NCBI GenBank assembly: GCA_049602155.1
Contig: JBMYRH010000001.1
Span: 248,001-312,000, forward strand
DNA: 64,000 nucleotides
Direction of reading: 5' to 3'
From: JBMYRH01 sp049602155
Lineage (GTDB): Bacteria > Myxococcota_A > UBA9042 > PHBI01 > JBMYRH01
Under the pieces are notes generated by a model, which was given only the letters and a program-made list of their open reading frames with translations, searched no databases and was not told the DNA's origin. This document shows, piece by piece, positions 63,927-64,000 of this stretch. The position numbers were made by a program, and so were the translations under genes. Each line of letters starts with the position of its first letter. Position 1 is the stretch's first letter.

Positions 63927-64000
63927 GTAACGCTCCTCAGCGCCGCACCAGGGGACCGAAGCTCAGCTGGAGAGTCGGCCGCTTCTTCGCCTTCTTGGGC
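63923..64000 (+). CDS. Start of the next division-cluster gene (FtsL- or FtsI-like; 3' end outside window)
   Basis: ATG 63923 overlaps the rsmH stop and follows GGAGG. Only 26 residues are visible: a basic, N-terminal cytoplasmic stretch (RRTRGPKLSWRVGRFF) leading into a hydrophobic run. By position after rsmH it is FtsL or FtsI; the fragment cannot decide. Confidence 0.6.
   Translation, partial: MSNAPQRRTRGPKLSWRVGRFFAFLG

Overview
The window is about 64 kb of gene-dense, GC-rich DNA, probably from the chromosome of a Gram-negative member of the Myxococcota (former Deltaproteobacteria), plausibly near the Bradymonadia. The assignment is inferred from gene content: an AgmX/PglI-type protein, two large cysteine-rich surface lipoproteins, a gliding-type (Gld) ABC cluster beside a bactofilin, an ATP synthase operon without the a and c subunits, and many secreted lipoproteins. 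No tRNA, rRNA, CRISPR array, insertion sequence or prophage was recognised. One run of 98 undetermined bases (38782-38879) interrupts a gene.

Layout. 1-2.8 kb: three genes of unknown function, the first cut by the window edge and possibly linked to contractile-injection or toxin proteins, then a small membrane protein. 2.8-3.6 kb: gene-poor. 3.6-10.4 kb: a HAD phosphatase, a secreted sulfoquinovosidase-like GH31 lipoprotein, an HSDL2-like short-chain dehydrogenase, a pair of overlapping lipoprotein genes (thioredoxin fold, then carboxypeptidase-regulatory-like), and a SpoIIAA-like protein. 10.4-16 kb: an M28 peptidase, a TldD/TldE protease pair and a GNAT protein. 16-25.1 kb: a compact phosphodiester glycosidase/parvulin/HupE operon, a YkuE-like metallophosphoesterase, a PP2C phosphatase fused to a cyclic-nucleotide-binding domain, a SWIM-SNF2 helicase and a ferritin-like protein.

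25.2-35.0 kb: an eleven-gene complex I operon (nuoABCDHIJKLMN) without nuoEFG. 35.1-40.6 kb: a stand-alone cyclic-nucleotide-binding protein, then on the minus strand an AgmX-like protein and a carboxypeptidase-regulatory/PDZ protein. 41.0-44.0 kb: a large Cys-rich lipoprotein ending in a strong terminator. 44.2-50.2 kb: ATP synthase genes b', b, delta, alpha, gamma, beta, epsilon. 50.2-56.6 kb: bactofilin, the Gld-type ABC ATPase, permease and auxiliary protein, and a DUF4340 protein, all on the same strand. 56.6-59.4 kb: an unusual OmpR-type regulator, two small exported proteins and a MepA-like endopeptidase. 59.5-61.7 kb: a second Cys-rich lipoprotein with its terminator. 62.4-64 kb: the start of the division and cell-wall cluster (mraZ, rsmH and the first codons of the next gene).

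The two energy operons form one functional theme: complex I builds proton-motive force and the F1Fo enzyme spends it, with the Fo a and c subunits and the NADH-input module of complex I presumably encoded elsewhere. The second theme is the cell envelope: many lipoproteins, AgmX-like and Gld-type machinery, bactofilin, a murein endopeptidase and the division cluster. Start codons were chosen from ribosome-binding sites, signal peptides and overlaps; many are GTG or TTG. No wholly new system can be demonstrated from the sequence alone. The best leads are the GH31 enzyme with an altered sulfonate pocket, the glycosidase/parvulin/HupE operon, the Cys-rich lipoproteins and the unknown genes at the left edge.
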